This document shows, piece after piece, positions 7,746 through 15,924 of a stretch of DNA of 47,707 bases (positions are counted from its first letter, which is position 1; the number at the start of each line of letters is the position of its first letter). The notes beneath the pieces were generated by a model. The model made no database searches, was not told the origin of the DNA, and saw only the letters and a list, made by a program, of their open reading frames with translations. The position numbers and the translations under genes are program-made. This DNA is from Maritimibacter sp. REDSEA-S28_B5 (GTDB taxonomy: Bacteria; Pseudomonadota; Alphaproteobacteria; Rhodobacterales; Rhodobacteraceae), in NCBI GenBank assembly GCA_001626765.1, contig LUOO01000010.1, positions 23,668-71,374 on the forward strand. The letters are read 5' to 3'.

Positions 7746-8684
7746 ATGACTAGAGATCCTTCCAAAGCCGGATTGCAGGAGTTCTTTGACCGAAATCAGG
7801 AGGAAGTGGAGCGCTCGCGAGAGCTTTCGTCATTGCGTGATGACCTAGTTAGGCAGCGTCAAGAAAACACCGTCCTACGCGACAGCCTTCGAAAAGAGCT
7901 TGCAGCTCAAAACGAATATATTGCGAAGCGCGAAGCAGAACTGGAACAGCAAGAAAAAGAATTGAGGAGTGAGTATCGCGAACGCTTGAATCGGATTGAA
8001 GCTGAGAAGGTCGAAGCGATTTCTCATTCGCAAGCCATGATGCAAACCGCTAGGGATGAGCTGCGCAAAGTATCCGCCAATCAGGAACGATTAAAGGAGC
8101 AGATGGAAGCGTTCGAAGATGAGAAGCGAAGATACAATGAAGATGCAAATAAGAAGCTTCAAGCAAAATCGTCGGAATTTGTTGGCGGCGTGGTCAAGGA
8201 TCTCCGTGGGCGCGAAGTTGGGCTAATGACCAAGTCAACGGCTTGGTCAGTGGCAGGAGGTGTATCACTTTTTCTCGCACTGGCTGGAGCCGCTTATTCG
8301 ATATACATCACCTCTAGTGAACTTGGACTCGGCGTCGAAACATCGAGTTTGATATTCATGACGATTAAGGGAGCGATCTTTGTAGGTGTCGCGGGCGTAT
8401 TAGCACGCTACAGTTTCGTTCTTTCCGGCAGATACCTTGATGAGTCTCTCGCTGTGTCGGATGTGATCCACGGCGTTTCTTTTGGTCAGCTGTATGTGCA
8501 AAGCTACGGCGCTGCTGCCGGTTGGGATCAAGTGAAGGATGCTTTCTCGCGATGGCATGATCGACCGAGAATCGTTGCAAAACAAGCCACTGGTTCTGAC
8601 AATTATGAAGGGATGTTAGAGAATGAGGCCGCGCTAGGCCTACTCGGTAACATACTTGATACCGTTAAGAGCCTAAAGGGTTAG
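7746..8684 (+). CDS. Coiled-coil protein with two membrane segments (cargo gene)
   Basis: About 312 residues from ATG 7746, with AGAGAAG shortly upstream; an in-frame GTG at 7677 is possible. Residues 5-145 are a long highly charged coiled coil rich in Glu, Arg, Lys and Gln. Two hydrophobic segments follow, near residues 165-190 (VSLFLALAGAAYSIYITSS) and 205-230 (IFMTIKGAIFVGVAGVLARY). The C-terminal 80 residues are soluble. The gene reads against the packaging cluster, ends 12 bp inside the HNH gene, and is visibly less GC-rich than its flanks. This suggests transferred cargo such as a phage-exclusion or membrane-sensing protein. No named family is recognised. Confidence 0.65.
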   Translation: MTRDPSKAGLQEFFDRNQEEVERSRELSSLRDDLVRQRQENTVLRDSLRKELAAQNEYIAKREAELEQQEKELRSEYRERLNRIEAEKVEAISHSQAMMQTARDELRKVSANQERLKEQMEAFEDEKRRYNEDANKKLQAKSSEFVGGVVKDLRGREVGLMTKSTAWSVAGGVSLFLALAGAAYSIYITSSELGLGVETSSLIFMTIKGAIFVGVAGVLARYSFVLSGRYLDESLAVSDVIHGVSFGQLYVQSYGAAAGWDQVKDAFSRWHDRPRIVAKQATGSDNYEGMLENEAALGLLGNILDTVKSLKG

Positions 8685-9044
8685 TGAGCCACTCGACGCA
8701 CCGGCGCTCGTTTCCAACTGCTGCTTTTTATTGCTGTGGCAATGCGTGCAAAGAGGTTGCCAGTTACTTTGATCCCAGAAGAGGCGCTCGTCGCCGCGAT
8801 GCGGCACCACGTGGTCTACGACGGTCGCAGGTGCTCCACAGCCGGGCCACGTGCACCGATCGTGTATTGCGAGAAACGCGGCACGAGCCGTGCGCCACTT
8901 GTTACCGTATCCGCGTCGGGCAGCACTAGGGCGTGTCGCATCATGGCGCCTGTTGCGTGCGCGAGTGCGCGCGATCTGACATTTACAGCGCTCGCCATGG
9001 GCAACCGTCTTTCCGCAAGTGCAAATGTGAGGCGGACGCGGCAT
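8673..9044 (-). CDS. Phage HNH endonuclease
   Basis: A 123-residue HNH nuclease of the kind that assists terminase cleavage in cos-type HK97-like phages. It has an N-terminal zinc-ribbon-like CTCGKTVAHGERCKC. The nuclease core is RCTWPGC, then VVDHVVPHRGDERLFWDQSN, then WQPLCTHCHSNKK: the DH pair, the Asn, and the Cys pairs are all present. ATG 9044 overlaps the stop of the upstream gene. Its last 12 bp overlap the end of the convergent membrane protein gene. In many phages this gene sits next to the terminase; here it is several genes away. Confidence 0.88.
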   Translation of the reverse strand: MPRPPHICTCGKTVAHGERCKCQIARTRARNRRHDATRPSAARRGYGNKWRTARAAFLAIHDRCTWPGCGAPATVVDHVVPHRGDERLFWDQSNWQPLCTHCHSNKKQQLETSAGASSGSLTL

Positions 9045-9670
9045 CAGACGGTCATGCCCTCACGCAAGGCCGATAGGCTCTTCAGAGCGTTGAGGCCCGC
9101 CCGGTCGAAATCTGGGTCAAGGCCCAGCTCGACGTTCTGTTGCCGCTGTTCCGCGTTCGTCGTGCTCTCACCAGGCCCGGCGCCGCCGTAGATCGCGTGA
9201 AGTTTCGCGACGTGCGCGGTGAACGCGTCCGTGATCTCTTGTGGTGTGGCGTTCCATGCCGTGTCCGGCGACCAGCCCAGCCACCCGGTCGCGAAACCAT
9301 AGAGCTCTTTGAATAGGTCACTCCACGGGGTGGGGATCGGCGCGCTGGATTGCTCAGCAGAAGGGGTGGGTGCGTCGGGCAGCAACGCGGCGACCAGCTC
9401 GATACACGGCCCCTGTGCGGCCCTTTGGAAGTCCTTGAGGGGATGAGCTGCCGCGAAGGCGAACATAGGCCCTCTTTCGGTCATACCACCGGCTGTGGTG
9501 ATCACCTGCCATATGGTCAAGGTATCGAATTCCTCGATCTTCCGCAGCAGCTCGGGGAAGCCACCATGAAGGCGCTCTAGATGGGTTGCAGCCCGCAAAG
9601 AAGGGCGCAGGAAGACGGTGTGACCGCCGTATTCGAGCGCGATAGCATCATATGCGAGCTGCGGTTTCAT
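9044..9670 (-). CDS. Tail assembly chaperone-like protein
   Basis: A 208-residue protein. Its first 100 residues (ALEYGGHTVFLRPSLRAATH, then LERLHGGFPELLRKIEEFDT) follow the pattern of phage tail assembly chaperones: an N-terminal strand with 'LRPSLRAA', then helices. A Pro/Ser-rich linker near residue 105 leads to a second part with WSDLFKELYGFATGWLGWSP and a site like 'TPQEITDAFTAHVAKLHAIYGG', resembling the part fused by frameshift in many phages. It comes right after the capsid gene and before HNH. A chaperone normally lies between tail tube and tape measure. The family call is by pattern and is moderate. Confidence 0.55.
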   Translation of the reverse strand: MKPQLAYDAIALEYGGHTVFLRPSLRAATHLERLHGGFPELLRKIEEFDTLTIWQVITTAGGMTERGPMFAFAAAHPLKDFQRAAQGPCIELVAALLPDAPTPSAEQSSAPIPTPWSDLFKELYGFATGWLGWSPDTAWNATPQEITDAFTAHVAKLHAIYGGAGPGESTTNAEQRQQNVELGLDPDFDRAGLNALKSLSALREGMTV

Positions 9671-9672
9671 AC

Positions 9673-11220
9673 TTAGGCGGCTGGCATCGCCAGCTTGCGG
9701 AAGGCGTCGGGCCGAACGACACCAGCCCCAACGCGGCGGCGAGCGTGGTAGCGCATGAGACCGTTTGCGCGCTGAGTGTAGGGGTCAGCCAGCACGGCGA
9801 GCGACAGGCGGTCATAGATACGATAGCCGCGCTTAAAGTCGCCGAAGATGATCGGCTCGGCACTTGCACCGATATCTGCCATTTCCACGGCCTCGACCAC
9901 GGGGCGGCCCAGAATGGTTTCAGGCTGCCCCGCTTGATAGGACGGCTGCCACAGGTAGTTGCCGTTGCCGTCCTTCAGCGTGCGAAGTGCGGCGAGCGTC
10001 TGACCGTTCATCACCCACGTGCCTGCATTCCGGTAAGTGGCCGGCAGGGCATACATGAGCGCGATCAGCTCATCGGGGGAAATCGCGCCCGGTGCAGCCG
10101 CGATGGTCTCGGTGATGTTCGCGTTGACCATGAAGCCAGCGGGCTCAAGCGCAGTGTTGCCGCTGACGAACGACACGTTCTCCTTCTGACCAAAGTCCTC
10201 AGCAAGAGCGAGATTGACCTCGCTGAGCACGTTGGCGCTGTCTTCGGCGAGCTGAAGCGACATATCCACGAAGGTGGCGATCTCTTTCACGACGATTTCC
10301 GACTGAGCGAAGGTCGGCTGGCTGCCGGTCCGTGCGTCGGTCTCGCCCACCCATGCGGCGTTGGTGATCCCCGTGCGCTTGGGCAGGATGATGCTCGCTG
10401 CACCGGTGGTGCGCACATCTGCAATGGCACGGATCGGGCTATATTCGACCAGGTTGCGAAGGAACTCGTCGCTTACATCCTCGGGGGCAAGGATATGGTT
10501 CGCGGTGTCGCTAGCCGTCGTCAGCGATTTTTTCTCACCTGTGGACAGATAGTGGGTGAAAGCCTTTACCTCTTCCGCGCCCATGATCGGGTTTGCCGCG
10601 CCGGTGATCTGGGGGCGGTTGCCTTTGGCTTCCAGCCGGTCCAGCCGGTCCTTGATTTCGTTGAACGCCTTGGTGTCGATCGGCGGCACCTGCGGCGTGT
10701 CGTTGGCGACGGTAGCGGCCTTCTGTTTGGTTTCGATTTCCTCGTTTTCCACTTTGGGGTTCTCCTTGAGGGGGTAGGGTGTTTCCGACTTGATGGAAGT
10801 GATCTGGGCGCCCGGATGGGCAGGAACGGCAACAACTGAGATTTCGTGAAGCTCAGCGACAGTGATGGTGCGGCCCTTGGCGTGGCGGTGCGCTTTCTTC
10901 GTGACGAAGCCGATGGACAGGCCAGATACCGCCTTCTCGCGGATCATGGCGCGCACCTCGCGCGCTCTCTCAACGTCATTGACGAGCAGGCGCCCCTTCA
11001 CGGTCAGCCCTTCCTGCGTTTCTGCAATTTCGTCCCAAACGCCGATCACCTGAGCCTGATCGTGGGCGAAGAGCATCGGCAGGGTGCCCGGTGCGGTTAG
11101 CGCGCCCTTTTCGATCGAGTCGCCCACGCGGTCCGGGATGCCGAACGGCCAAGCGATGCCAGTGATCTCTCCGGCGTCCGTGACGGCCAGCGCCGCCTTG
11201 ATCTCGATGCGGTCGGTCAT
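9673..11220 (-). CDS. Fused prohead protease and HK97-type major capsid protein
   Basis: A 515-residue fusion. Residues 1-145 are the U35/HK97 prohead protease: GIAWPFGIPDRVGDSIEKGA, the His of MLFAHDQAQVIG, the Ser in VSGLSIGFVTKKA, and ELHEISVVAVPAHPGA. Residues 150-215 are a charged scaffold-like helix. Residues 225-515 are an HK97-fold capsid: SDEFLRNLVEYSPIRAIADV, then ILPKRTGITNAAWVGE, VDMSLQLAEDSANVLSEVNL, and a C-terminal GDFKRGYRIYDRLSLAVLAD. The fusion makes one polypeptide do protease, scaffold and capsid duty, as in some phages and satellites. It overlaps the preceding stop as ATGA. Confidence 0.92.
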   Translation of the reverse strand: MTDRIEIKAALAVTDAGEITGIAWPFGIPDRVGDSIEKGALTAPGTLPMLFAHDQAQVIGVWDEIAETQEGLTVKGRLLVNDVERAREVRAMIREKAVSGLSIGFVTKKAHRHAKGRTITVAELHEISVVAVPAHPGAQITSIKSETPYPLKENPKVENEEIETKQKAATVANDTPQVPPIDTKAFNEIKDRLDRLEAKGNRPQITGAANPIMGAEEVKAFTHYLSTGEKKSLTTASDTANHILAPEDVSDEFLRNLVEYSPIRAIADVRTTGAASIILPKRTGITNAAWVGETDARTGSQPTFAQSEIVVKEIATFVDMSLQLAEDSANVLSEVNLALAEDFGQKENVSFVSGNTALEPAGFMVNANITETIAAAPGAISPDELIALMYALPATYRNAGTWVMNGQTLAALRTLKDGNGNYLWQPSYQAGQPETILGRPVVEAVEMADIGASAEPIIFGDFKRGYRIYDRLSLAVLADPYTQRANGLMRYHARRRVGAGVVRPDAFRKLAMPAA

Positions 11221-11540
11221 TCGGTCGCCGCATCATCGGTGGCACCGCCCCAACGGGCATCCAGCACGTCCAGCGCCAGAGGATACAGTTCATCGATAGG
11301 CCGGTTCCGGCCGTAAGTGTCGGTGAGCTGTGCGGCGGTCTGAGGGGTCGCGCCGCCGCCGATCAGACCAAGGCGGATCACCTCAATCAGATCGGCGAGC
11401 TTGAACTGCATGTTCACCGCTCGAAGGTAAAATGCGCCGATGCCGATATCAGCGAGGCGCTCAAGTTCGGCGATCATGTCGTCGGTCAGGGCGAAGGCGT
11501 GTTCGCCGTCACCAAAAAAGGCGGTGTGCGATAGGGTCAT
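11217..11540 (-). CDS. GTA-family tail assembly chaperone (TAC_11-like)
   Basis: A 107-residue protein matching the gene-transfer-agent family of tail assembly chaperones. It opens with an FFGDGEHAFALTDDMIAELE segment, then IGIGAFYLRAVNMQFKLADL, IEVIRLGLIGGGATPQTAAQ and the closing 'RPIDELYPLALDVLDARWGG'. In Rhodobacter-type GTAs this gene lies between the tail tube and tape measure. Here it sits between portal and capsid, with ATGA overlaps on both sides, so it is displaced. Together with the second chaperone-like gene it indicates tail-building capacity even though no tube gene is seen. Confidence 0.75.
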   Translation of the reverse strand: MTLSHTAFFGDGEHAFALTDDMIAELERLADIGIGAFYLRAVNMQFKLADLIEVIRLGLIGGGATPQTAAQLTDTYGRNRPIDELYPLALDVLDARWGGATDDAATE

Positions 11541-12715
11541 GCAACCTTGTCCTTGCTCGTGGTGGTGTAGGGGTTTTCCAGCGTGTTGCCGCCTTCCATT
11601 GGCGGAAGGTTCAGCCCGGCGCGAACCTCGTTGGCTGTAAGCGCACCCATGCTGCGATATTGGCCGTAGGCGGTCGCACGGGCTGCCGTGTCGGTGGTAA
11701 GCAGATCGTCGGTAAGGGCTTCAAGGTAGACGGCCTTGCGCTCGTCAGGTGTCAAAAGGCACCGCGCGTATGACCAGCTCCATGCTACCAACCACGGCTT
11801 GAGGGTGATCTGAAGGAACTGCCGCGCCATTTCCTCGGTGTTTGACCAGGTGCCCCGCGAAAGCTCGAACAGCATGGTGGGTGGCACCCGAAATACGCGG
11901 GCGATTTCTCTGATCTGTTCAAGGCGGTTCTCCGCGAACTGAGCGTCGGCGAGCGTGGTGGATAGGGGTAGGTAATCCATACCTTCGTCCAGCACGGCCG
12001 TGCCGCCGGACCGCGTGCCGCCATGGGTGTTGAACCAACTTGCGGCCAGTTTCTTCTTAGCGTCTACATCAAGGATTTTCTGAGCCCGGATCACGCCAGA
12101 GGGGCGGCCGCCGTTGGCGAACAAGCCGCCGATATGGGCCTCAAAACTAAGAGCCAGGGCGATTGCTTCCCGGCCCAGTGTGATAGGTGACACGCCGCCG
12201 ATAGCTTCGACGCGAAGCACGTCACGGTAGGAAAGCCGCGCGTGTCCGGCGTCGGTGTGGACGCGATAGAACGGTTCGCCGTCGGCCTCCTGATCGCGCT
12301 GCACCTTGGTGGGGTCCATACGATGCAGCTCGTAGGGTGTCCCATCGGACAATCGGATCACCTGCGCGTGACCGGCCCCGTGCAAGAGAGCATCAAGGGT
12401 CAGGTCACGGCGCAGCTCCGCGGCGCTCGTCCATTCGTTAGCTTCATCATGCACGAGGCGATAGGCTGGATGTTCCGTGAGCGCGGCCTTTCCGGCGCGG
12501 TCGTAGAGCTTCACCGGTAGCGCGCCGATGGTTTCAGAGATTAGGCCGACCGCACATGCGACGGCAGGGACGCGCATAGCGTTGGTGGGACCGACGGTAA
12601 CACCGGTGGCAGTGGGGAAGACGCCGAACATGCCCAGCGCGTCCGGATCTGTAAGGCTCAGCGCCTTTTGTTCGGTGCCGAACCTCAGTGCGTTCTTGAT
12701 CTTGTGAAAGGGCAT
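11537..12715 (-). CDS. HK97-family phage portal protein
   Basis: A 392-residue portal, the dodecameric ring through which DNA enters the capsid. It starts MPFHKIKNALRFGTEQKALS. Recognisable portal segments are MRVPAVACAVGLISETIGAL, LPVKLYDRAGK, EWTSAAELRRDLTLDALLHG, YRDVLRVEAIGG, and the C-terminal run FRVPPTMLFELSRGTWSNTE followed by QFLQITLKPWL and LTANEVRAGLNLPPMEGGN. The length is typical. It is the first structural gene of the operon and is preceded by a strong inverted repeat. It overlaps the TAC_11-like gene as ATGA. Confidence 0.93.
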   Translation of the reverse strand: MPFHKIKNALRFGTEQKALSLTDPDALGMFGVFPTATGVTVGPTNAMRVPAVACAVGLISETIGALPVKLYDRAGKAALTEHPAYRLVHDEANEWTSAAELRRDLTLDALLHGAGHAQVIRLSDGTPYELHRMDPTKVQRDQEADGEPFYRVHTDAGHARLSYRDVLRVEAIGGVSPITLGREAIALALSFEAHIGGLFANGGRPSGVIRAQKILDVDAKKKLAASWFNTHGGTRSGGTAVLDEGMDYLPLSTTLADAQFAENRLEQIREIARVFRVPPTMLFELSRGTWSNTEEMARQFLQITLKPWLVAWSWSYARCLLTPDERKAVYLEALTDDLLTTDTAARATAYGQYRSMGALTANEVRAGLNLPPMEGGNTLENPYTTTSKDKVA

Positions 12716-12731
12716 GTGTTCCGTCGCAGCG

Positions 12732-12763
12732 TCTTAAGTGTTGCAAAAATACCACACTTAAGA
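12732..12763. promoter_or_regulatory. Inverted repeat TCTTAAGTG/CACTTAAGA upstream of portal
   Basis: Nine-base arms TCTTAAGTG (12732-12740) and CACTTAAGA (12755-12763) are perfect inverse complements separated by 14 bp of A/T-rich sequence. They lie 17 bp upstream of the portal start, between it and the integrase stop. The ACTTAAG core recurs at 930-937 before the last visible operon of the element. It is an operator or activator site candidate for structural gene expression; a terminator for the integrase is less likely because no T-run follows. Confidence 0.55.
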
Positions 12764-12802
12764 TCGCGATGGAATCCCCCAATTCTATGGGGGGGCTGTC
12801 GG

Positions 12803-14608
12803 TCACTTTGGTTTCAGGTGATCCAGACTGAGACCGGGATAGGATATGGCGTTGATCAGCTCGACGCGCTTTTCAAGCATACCTTGGGGCATCACGCCGT
12901 AACGTCCAGTCATTGACGTGTCGCCGTGTCCCATGAGAAACTTGAATTCGTGGTCTAGATACCCGGCGCGGCGCAAGGCGTCGGCTGCGCCATGCCGAAA
13001 TGAGTATTGGCTGTAGCCGCGCCCATCCTTGATCCCGAGATCGATCAAATAGCGCGAAAACATGCGCGAGTAATCTGCCATCATCTGCCCACGTGCGTTG
13101 CGTTCCGCCTCCGGGAATAGTCGGACGTCACCAGCCCTCACTCTGTTCTCGTGATAGTCGATGAAACCGAGCTGTATCAGTTGATCATGCACCGGCAGGA
13201 TGCGCTTTGAATTCTCATTCTTGATGCTCTTGCCGCCTTCGCCGTCGTCGGTGATGTGCATGATCCAGTTGCCGTGTTCTTGACGCACGTCTGAAACTGC
13301 AAGCTGCCCAATCTCTCCGGGCCGTGCGCCCGAGAACAGCATGATCAACGGCACCCAATATCGGTGATCTCGGATCAATACGGTGCCCGGCTTCTTGATG
13401 AAGCGCGGTTGCTCGTCGCTCTGGCAACCCGTGAACAGCGGCGACCCGAACAAGGTGTTCATCTGCTCAGCGGTGAAGGTGAGCGTCTTGGAATGTTTCT
13501 CCTTGTTAAGCGCCATGCCGTCCACTGGGTTTTGATCAAGATACCCATGACTGACAAGCCAACGGCAAAACGCGCCCAAACTGGATAGGTGACGGTTCAC
13601 CGTGCGCGTAGTGATCGTGGGCTTCCCGATTTGCTCGTTGTGCTTGACGGCTTGGTCAATCGACATGCCCTTAAAGGCATTTGTTTCGGCTGCCTTCACA
13701 GGGAACTTCAGTAGCAGCGCCTTCCACTCGCGCACGGCTTTCTTGTCGATCTCGGCGACTGGGAACGTGCTGCCGACATGCTGGACGAACAAGCCTATGT
13801 CGCGCCGGGCCTGCGCCAGTGTGTCAGCTTTCACTTGGTTCGGGTTCTCCACGGCGTAAAGCTCGAATACCTCCAAGACCGACTGACCCGGCTCGGCAGT
13901 GGCTCTACGCGCCCCGGTGGGATGCGCTACGATGGGGTCTAAGGGTTGTCCTGCATAATTGCCTTCGTCGCGTTCTATGGTGCGCCTGAGCGCCTCGATT
14001 TCTGCGCGCATCATCTGCCGGGCAAGCGCGCCTCGATCGGGCGAACCTGGTTCAATGATTAGCTTGTTCCTGACGAGAAACTCATCGACTTCATGTTCAA
14101 TTAGGGCCGTGTTTCCGGTGCTCAGATGCTTGCGCAGCTCTGACAGTTTCACACGCCGCGCTTTCGCATCGGTGCTTTCGGCACCTAGTTGCTGATCTTT
14201 GAGGACGTGAACATCTAAGGCGGCATCGAGCATCGCCAGCGGGTCGGCTGTGTCGATGTTCTCGTGCTGAACCCTCTCAATTGCTCGCTGAGTTGCGGTG
14301 GCGATATCCTCCCCGCTTGGCAGATCACGACGGCGATCTTCATCACGTTTGAGGCTCTGGGTGTAGTGTTGCCAGACAGCGGTGGCCTTGTCGTCGTCGG
14401 TTAAGATACGCCGCGCGCGCAGTTCGTCGAACTCGCGCCGCCATCCTTCTATGACCGGCCATAGCAGTTGCTTCGCAGTAACTTGGTCCTTCGTCTTGAG
14501 CGACTGCTTGCGCGTCGTGGTGCCGACGATGTCCACAAGATCTGTCGGCACATCAAGCCGGGCGTAGTATGTAGCTCCACGTCGCCAAAGGTATGTCTGC
14601 CTTCCCAT
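12803..14608 (-). CDS. int: Tyrosine recombinase / phage integrase
   Basis: A 601-residue site-specific recombinase of the DUF6538-headed type. The N-terminus MGRQTYLWRRGATYYARLDV is the arm-binding domain. A core-binding SAM-like region spans roughly residues 235-365 (VNRHLSSLGAFCRWLVSHGY). The catalytic domain shows Arg in LFSGARPGEIGQL, YSFRHGAADALRRAG, LMGHGDTSMTGRYG with His-box and the Tyr nucleophile. The usual first His three residues before the second Arg is replaced by Tyr. I prefer the ATG at 14608, preceded by GGTGCGGGG; ATG 14632 is also open but overlaps direct repeats. It starts about 110 bp from the att-like sequence at 14718 and would integrate or excise element 1. Confidence 0.9.
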   Translation of the reverse strand: MGRQTYLWRRGATYYARLDVPTDLVDIVGTTTRKQSLKTKDQVTAKQLLWPVIEGWRREFDELRARRILTDDDKATAVWQHYTQSLKRDEDRRRDLPSGEDIATATQRAIERVQHENIDTADPLAMLDAALDVHVLKDQQLGAESTDAKARRVKLSELRKHLSTGNTALIEHEVDEFLVRNKLIIEPGSPDRGALARQMMRAEIEALRRTIERDEGNYAGQPLDPIVAHPTGARRATAEPGQSVLEVFELYAVENPNQVKADTLAQARRDIGLFVQHVGSTFPVAEIDKKAVREWKALLLKFPVKAAETNAFKGMSIDQAVKHNEQIGKPTITTRTVNRHLSSLGAFCRWLVSHGYLDQNPVDGMALNKEKHSKTLTFTAEQMNTLFGSPLFTGCQSDEQPRFIKKPGTVLIRDHRYWVPLIMLFSGARPGEIGQLAVSDVRQEHGNWIMHITDDGEGGKSIKNENSKRILPVHDQLIQLGFIDYHENRVRAGDVRLFPEAERNARGQMMADYSRMFSRYLIDLGIKDGRGYSQYSFRHGAADALRRAGYLDHEFKFLMGHGDTSMTGRYGVMPQGMLEKRVELINAISYPGLSLDHLKPK

Positions 14609-14622
14609 CCCCGCACCACCAT

Positions 14623-14644
14623 TCCGGAACACTACTCCGGAACA
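14623..14644. promoter_or_regulatory. Direct repeat TCCGGAACA upstream of integrase
   Basis: TCCGGAACA occurs at 14623-14631 and 14636-14644, 13 bp apart, just upstream of the preferred integrase start. TCCGGA itself is palindromic. It could be an operator or excisionase binding pair controlling int. No matching repeat was found elsewhere by eye. Confidence 0.4.
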
Positions 14645-14717
14645 GTTGTAGGCTGGAAAGAAGTTTTATAGCAATAGGTTACGGAAAATCAGGGGTTTGA
14701 GAAAAGTTGGATTTTGT

Positions 14718-14734
14718 TCCTACCACCCCAGCCA
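14718..14734 (+). other. Putative att core, 3' end of tRNA-Gln (left copy)
   Basis: TCCTACCACCCCAGCCA is identical to bases 31747-31763. It has the layout of a tRNA-Gln 3' end: T-stem strand CCTAC, acceptor strand CACCCCA, discriminator G, then CCA. No tRNA body precedes it, so it is a fragment left by integration. It lies between two diverging tyrosine recombinase genes, so it probably marks the junction of two tandem islands. Confidence 0.7.
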
Positions 14735-14735
14735 C

Positions 14736-15924
14736 ATGCTTCCTAAAGATCAAGAAAATAAGGGCCCTGAGCCTCGCGTCGACATCCATGATCCGTCGGG
14801 CGCTGTTGGTGTAACACAAGCTGTCACAAATGGTGTAACACAGGTGCCAGAGGGTCTCGTTGATATAGGCGCCGAATCTGGGTCTGGGGCCGCTCGCGCT
14901 CCTCGCAAGCAAAGACATCCGACGTATCTCCTCCGGCGCGGAAGAACCTTCTACTTCAGGAAAAGGTTACGTAGCGTCAACCTTAGCAAAAAACGTCCCA
15001 GCGCGTTTTGCTGTCTCTCCCTTCACACCCCTATCGTCGAGGAGGCGATGGTGCGTGCCGCCCATCTCCTCGTCGTGTTGAATAGCGAAGAGAAGAGACT
15101 AATGGCCACCAACGCTACCCGCCCCACACTCACGCCCGAAGAGGTTCAGGCTCATCTCAAAGAGCTTCTGCGCGCGGAGCTCAACCGGATCATCCAGGAG
15201 CAGGACCTCGGTCACGCGGGCATCGAAGATCTGGATGATCGTATTGCGAAGCTGGAAGCCAAGGCCGATCTCCTGAGGCGTGATGCGCGGCAAAACGATT
15301 TCGGCGAGATTGAAGGCGTTCTTCGGGTTGTCGCGGCGCGTGTTGGCGTGTCGCTGCCTGATGATATTCCCGTGAATCTCGGCCGCAGCGCCGCCAATTT
15401 GATGCGGGAACTACGTGGGGTAGAGGCGGATGTCCTTGATGGTTGCGATGCTCGTTCTGAGGCGGCGCCTCTCGTCGCACGGCACTCAGAATTGAGCGTA
15501 GATGAGTTCGTGCAAAGTGAGCCCGTGCTCTTGAGCGCAGCTTGGGGGAAGACCTTTGAGCTGTATCCGACTAAGTCGATGAAAGGGAATATCGACGCAA
15601 TTGGCAAACCGGCGATCGCGTTCTTTGGCGACGTTCCCATCTCAACGCTCACGAAAGACAGACAGAAGGACTTCTTCCTCTTCGCGTCTCGTCTGCCGCG
15701 CAACCATGGCAAGACACATGGCAAGAACCGCTTCCATCCAGACCAGCCCAAATCTCGCGATGCCAAATATGAGCGGACGAAAGCGGACGAGATCGCCGAG
15801 GCGGATGAAAAGGACGAGGCAGTGACCGAGGAGATCCGGGGAATGGAGAACCTCTCGAATGCGGAGAAGCGGGCCCTGCTTGCCGATAGGCTCACACCGA
15901 GGCTGACGCTTCAGACACTCAAGC
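14736..15924 (+). pseudogene. Tyrosine recombinase truncated by IS21 insertion
   Basis: About 396 codons remain. The domain HPTYLLRRGRTFYFRKRLRS, near codon 68, is the DUF6538-type arm-binding head seen also in the intact integrase of this window. A helical charged region follows (LKELLRAELNRIIQEQDL). Homology to recombinases continues to SMKGNIDAIGKPAIAFFGDV, the start of the core-binding domain. The frame then runs into the IS end at 15925 (TGTTGATTTCCACG) and stops 20 bases later. The catalytic R-H-R-H-Y domain is absent, so no activity is expected and the island is probably fixed. The true start is uncertain: 14736 is the first ATG, but family members begin near codon 65. Confidence 0.75.
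14807..14842. repeat. Direct repeat TGGTGTAACACA, 24 bp apart
   Basis: Identical 12-mers at 14807-14818 and 14831-14842, about 75 and 100 bp inside element 2 from the att-like core. Their position and spacing resemble integrase arm-type or excisionase sites. If so, the recombinase coding region would start after them. Confidence 0.45.

Noticed and set aside
9652..10839. 395-codon plus-strand open frame
   Set aside because: It is antisense to the protease-capsid gene, which has clear protease and HK97 motifs; the frame is a GC-codon shadow.
1..14717. A classical gene transfer agent cluster
   Set aside because: Although one chaperone is GTA-like, the presence of integrase and HNH nuclease, the order, and lack of the GTA tail/baseplate genes do not fit an RcGTA-type locus.
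14718..14734. A complete tRNA-Gln gene
   Set aside because: Only the last 17 bases of such a tRNA are present at both sites. No anticodon stem or 5' acceptor strand precedes them.
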